Shown piece after piece: positions 60,158-64,000 of a DNA stretch of 64,000 nt (its first letter is position 1; the number at the start of each line of letters is the position of its first letter). Source of the stretch: Dermatophagoides farinae (Eukaryota > Arthropoda > Arachnida > Sarcoptiformes > Pyroglyphidae); contig NC_134681.1 in the NCBI RefSeq assembly GCF_024713945.1, positions 3,387,501 through 3,451,500 on the forward strand, given 5' to 3'. The position numbers and the translations under genes were made by a program. The notes beneath the pieces are model-generated. The model saw only the letters and a list, made by a program, of their open reading frames with translations. It was not told where the DNA came from and ran no database searches.

Positions 60158-62783
60158 CGATTTTTTCCATAATAAACACTTTGAATTTGATTCAAATTCA
60201 ATCCCAATGGTTTTTTTTCATGTTTTTTCCCTCACTTTTCAAGTTGGATGTTTTGTGTATTAAATAATTCATGGCTAAGAAGAAAAAAAAACCAATGCCA
60301 ATCTCCAATTCTATTAGTGACCAAATAAATAAAAAAAAACACTGAAAATAGGAAAAATGAAACCAGTGTCCACATCGTGAACGCACACACACACGACACA
60401 GGACACAGAACTTGATTGATCGACCATTTTATCGATCCAAAATGTAAAATTGAAATTTAATTTCGATTTCGACCCTGAGTTTATTAAATTTCTTGTATTT
60501 TTTTATGATTCAGACCAAAAAAAAAAAAAAAAAAGAAACTCAAAACTAGAGATTGCAATTTTGTGCAAAGGATTTGTATTTCGGAGTGTAGTACAGGAGC
60601 TGTTAAAGCTTTTTTTTCATTTTATTTAGTTGGCTATTTCGTTTTTTTTTTCTTTTCGTAGGAATCTCATTTCAGTTTTAGGGATCGAGTGGCTCGACTG
60701 TCCACTTGCTAAAACTCAACGGGCATCAACAGCAGCAGCAGCTTGTCCAAATGTAATGCAACGGAAATGCCATCTGAGCACATCATATTGTGCGTGTATG
60801 TGTGTGTGTGTGATAGCCAAATAGCCAAAAAGAAAGAAATATTATGCTGTATCGGCTTTTTATCAGAGAAAAAGAGATGGACTCTAAAAAAAAATCGGGA
60901 AACGAAAAATTCGGGTATACCCCAGTCACTTTAAATCTCATTATCAATACAAACACACACATACACACACACACATTCACATTCATATCGTTCATTGGCT
61001 TTGTTGTTTGAAAATGGAAATGGAAATGGAACCTAACAGCAGCAGCAGCAGCAGCGAATATAAGAGCACATTATAAACTGGGAAAAAGTGAGAGAGAAAG
61101 AGAGAAAATACTAGCCAGCCAGCCAGCCAAAACTCAATTTGGGCTTTCAATAATCCTCTTTCAAGATGCTCCACATTTTTGTTTTTATATTATGATCCAT
61201 CATCATGAAAGATATAGATGGAACGACGATACAACAAGCTATCATTATTATTATTATTATTATGGTAGCCATTGTCCTGTATTATTGTCAATGTTGTTGT
61301 TGTTATTATTATGACACATACAGTGTGTGTGTGTGTACTACACAAGTCGAATCATTACTAATAATCATCATGGACAAAAACAAAAACAAAACAAAACAGA
61401 CACAAATAAAAAAAAAAGAAGAGGATTATCAATAAACAAACACACACACACACTATGGACCATCTTATGTAATTACACAAAATTCAATTGAAAATTTCCA
61501 TGTCCATTTTTTTGTTGTTTTTTTTTCAAATATGTCCAAATAAACAACGTAAGCAAGTGTAGAATTACCATTCATGTGTTTTTTTTTCGATGGATAAATG
61601 CCAATATAATGTAGTAAAAAGCTAATAAAACGAAAAAAAAAAATTCTTTCACATTGGTTATTGTGTGTTTGGCTGTTGGCCAGTTTGTCAAAACTTTAAA
61701 ACTGATAGATAGATATAGATATGGGTGGAGATTTTGTTTTATCGTCGCCAAAAAAAAAACATGTGAAAACGATAGTTTTTTTTTAATGACAAACACATGC
61801 TCGGTGTATGTGTGTGTGTGTGTGTGTGCGTGCGAATAAAGTGCAAACATCAAATATCACTGTTAATAAATGAAATTTACCCAATTTATATTGATAAAAG
61901 AAAAATCTTTCTTGAATTTTTTTTCACAAATTCAAAAAAACGTTTACCATGTATGGTGGAAAATTTTTTTTTTTTTTTGCTCGTGACAAATTCACGTATG
62001 TGCATTGATCCACCACAACAACAACAAAGAATAAGACTAAAAAGCGTCTTAAAGAACCCTAGAGAAATGATGATGATGGTGTTGATGTGAATGATCATCA
62101 TCATGGAAGTCAAATCATATCCCCAGATAGTAATCAAAAGCAAATTTAGCATTTTCCATTTGTTGTTTTCCTCATCATCATCATCACATTATTATTCGTT
62201 TTTCATCGGCAGTTGCATACAACAGTTGCATTTTTGAGTTTGATATCCAAAAGAAAAACAAAAATAAATTGAGTGATTATTACACTCTAGAGCAGCTACT
62301 TTTTTTTCGTATTTTGCATTCATTTTAGTTATGCGGATATAGTAGATATAATACAATGATGATCGAATGATGTGAAACAAAACAAAAAAAAAATACAAGG
62401 CGCCAAAGTTTTGATTTACTTTTATTTTGTATTTTTTTAGAATCAAAAAAAAAAAAAATTCTTTTCTCCCAAAACAGAATGAATGTGAAATGTGAAGAAG
62501 AAAAAAAAACACGGATCCAAATTGGTTGTTGTTGTTGTTGTTTGTGAAAAGTGAAAGTGCAAACAAACACACATGAAAGAGTGTGTGAGAATGCATGAAT
62601 TGATGAGATGAGAATGACTCCCGTGAGAGAGAGATAACTCCATGTTCCATTTGTTGAAAGTGAAATGAGTGAGAGAGAAAGAAAAAAATTTTTTTTTCAC
62701 TACAAAATTCAACAACAAAAATACCCGTGTAAAAATTCTCGTCAAAATTATTGTCCGTTTTTTTTCACATACATCAGGGATTT

Positions 62784-62784
<1 letters not shown>

Positions 62785-62816
<32 letters not shown>
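62785..62816. repeat. 32-bp poly-T tract
   Basis: Uninterrupted T homopolymer. It is the longest homopolymer in the window and is a site where length is likely to be uncertain in any assembly. Confidence 0.9.
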
Positions 62817-62819
<3 letters not shown>

Positions 62820-63967
62820 ACAAAAACACTAGACACACCATCATCATCATCATTGAAAGATCAGCGCCATCGATCCATCATGATTGTTGTTGACCTGGCT
62901 ATATGCATGGTCCCTGGCAAAAAAAAAAAAAAAAGAAAAGCAAAAATTTCTCGAAAGAAAAAAAATCATAAAATTCCAACATTGAAAATGAATGGAATGT
63001 CGAATGGAATCATCATGTTCATATTATTATGATTGGTGGCGTCAATCTTCTTCTTTTTATTATTATTATTACTGACTCATGATCAAAGCATTCTCACTAC
63101 ATTCTTGATGGATGAATCCATGAATGAATCGTTTTCATGTAAAATAAAATAAAACAAAACAAAAAAAGGTTGAATTAGTGCAGTGAATCGGAATTCTTTT
63201 CATTTTTTTTTTTTTTTTTGGTTCGCCGTTGTCGTTATTATTGTTATTACTATTATCATGTTGTTGTTACAGAAAGAGAGAGAGAGAGAAGAAACAAAAA
63301 AAATGAAAAGTGGCGCCCGATCCACTGCCATATATGCATATATTATCCAGCGGGCAAAACACGCACAGACTAGAATAAAAATCTGATTCCAAAGCATCAT
63401 AATCGTTGTAGTAAAATTTTCATGTTTTTTGAGAATGAATAAAAAAAAATGTAAATTTATCTCTAAAGAATCTGGTTACTGTATTTCATGATTCGGGTAA
63501 TATTAGCATCATCATCATAATGATAATGTGAATGGATGATTCAGTCAACTTGAACGAGATCATTTTCAATAAACGTGATATACAACAACAACAACAAAAA
63601 CAACAACAACGACAACGAGCACGTTAAATAAAGTGGAACATACAAGTATTAAATATGACTGACTGATGGTAATATTATAATAATAATAAATAAATAAAAT
63701 GAAAGTATTGGCTTGATTCTTGTGAATTTCTTTTACGATTGTTTTTTCTTTTTTTTTTCTTCGTTGTTGTTCTGGATGGCGGCTGTTGATTATGATGGCT
63801 GCTGAATAATGTTTCGCTACATCGATTTTTGTTGGCATCGGGTAAATATAATAATGATGATCGATCATGCAGACAATGAAACAAAAAAAAAAAAAATAAT
63901 AATAACGACAGACGAACAAGCTAATCAATGTACATTAAGGTTCTGTATATTCTGTAGCCTGTTTAGT

Positions 63968-63992
63968 ATCGGTTCGATCCCGATTCTATTAA
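63968..63992 (+). other. tRNA T-arm-like stem-loop with B-box match
   Basis: ATCGG, loop TTCGATC and CCGAT form a perfect 5-bp stem with a 7-nt T-loop, and GGTTCGATCC fits the RNA polymerase III B-box. The following TCTATTA would be the 3' acceptor strand. I find no matching cloverleaf upstream: 5' acceptor pairing is only partial and no anticodon arm forms. It may be a degenerate tRNA or tRNA-derived SINE head, or chance. Confidence 0.25.
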
Positions 63993-64000
63993 GGCGACGA

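Noticed and set aside
63900-63992. Complete tRNA gene at the right edge
   Set aside because: Only the T-arm folds. The 5' acceptor strand pairs at about five of seven positions and no anticodon arm forms.

Overview
This window is eukaryotic nuclear DNA, most likely from an arthropod and probably a mite. It is very AT-rich and saturated with microsatellites (ATC/GAT, CAA/TTG, CA/GT, AG, long A and T runs). Introns are short (about 50-130 nt) with GT..AG ends, and every recognisable gene has an animal orthologue. The mite assignment is an inference from composition, short introns and gene content.

Layout. 1-20.6 kb is a gene-free microsatellite desert. At 20.7-22.6 kb (+) lies an apparently intronless class III POU-homeodomain gene of the ventral veins lacking/Brn type. 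Its frame stays open past the TGA, and a second open stretch in another frame carries disordered coding-like sequence to 24.58 kb. 24.6-32.1 kb is a second desert. 32.2-49.6 kb is a compact block: UBE2J1 (-), IMP dehydrogenase (-), a class A peptide-type GPCR (+), an MCFD2-like EF-hand protein (+), a small secreted Cys protein (-), RUNDC1 (-), a secreted Tyr/Gln/Asn-rich protein (-) and a CYP3-clan cytochrome P450 (-). 49.8-51.8 kb holds an inverted-repeat, foldback-like element with no recognised transposase. From 54 kb to the right edge, on the minus strand, are the 3' exons and long introns of a RUNX gene: the end of the Runt domain at about 59.9 kb, a Ser/Thr/Ala-rich middle exon, and a final exon ending in WRPY. 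The 5' part of that gene lies beyond the window.

Functionally, a block of mainly metabolic, ER and membrane genes sits between two developmental transcription factors, each with a large non-coding territory. Two genes (RUNDC1 and P450) carry one surplus base each in otherwise well-conserved frames, which points to consensus indels or polymorphism as much as to real pseudogenes. The most unusual items are the continuation of the POU reading frame beyond its stop, the 49.8-51.8 kb foldback element, and CTCF-like motifs near the edges of the gene-dense block.
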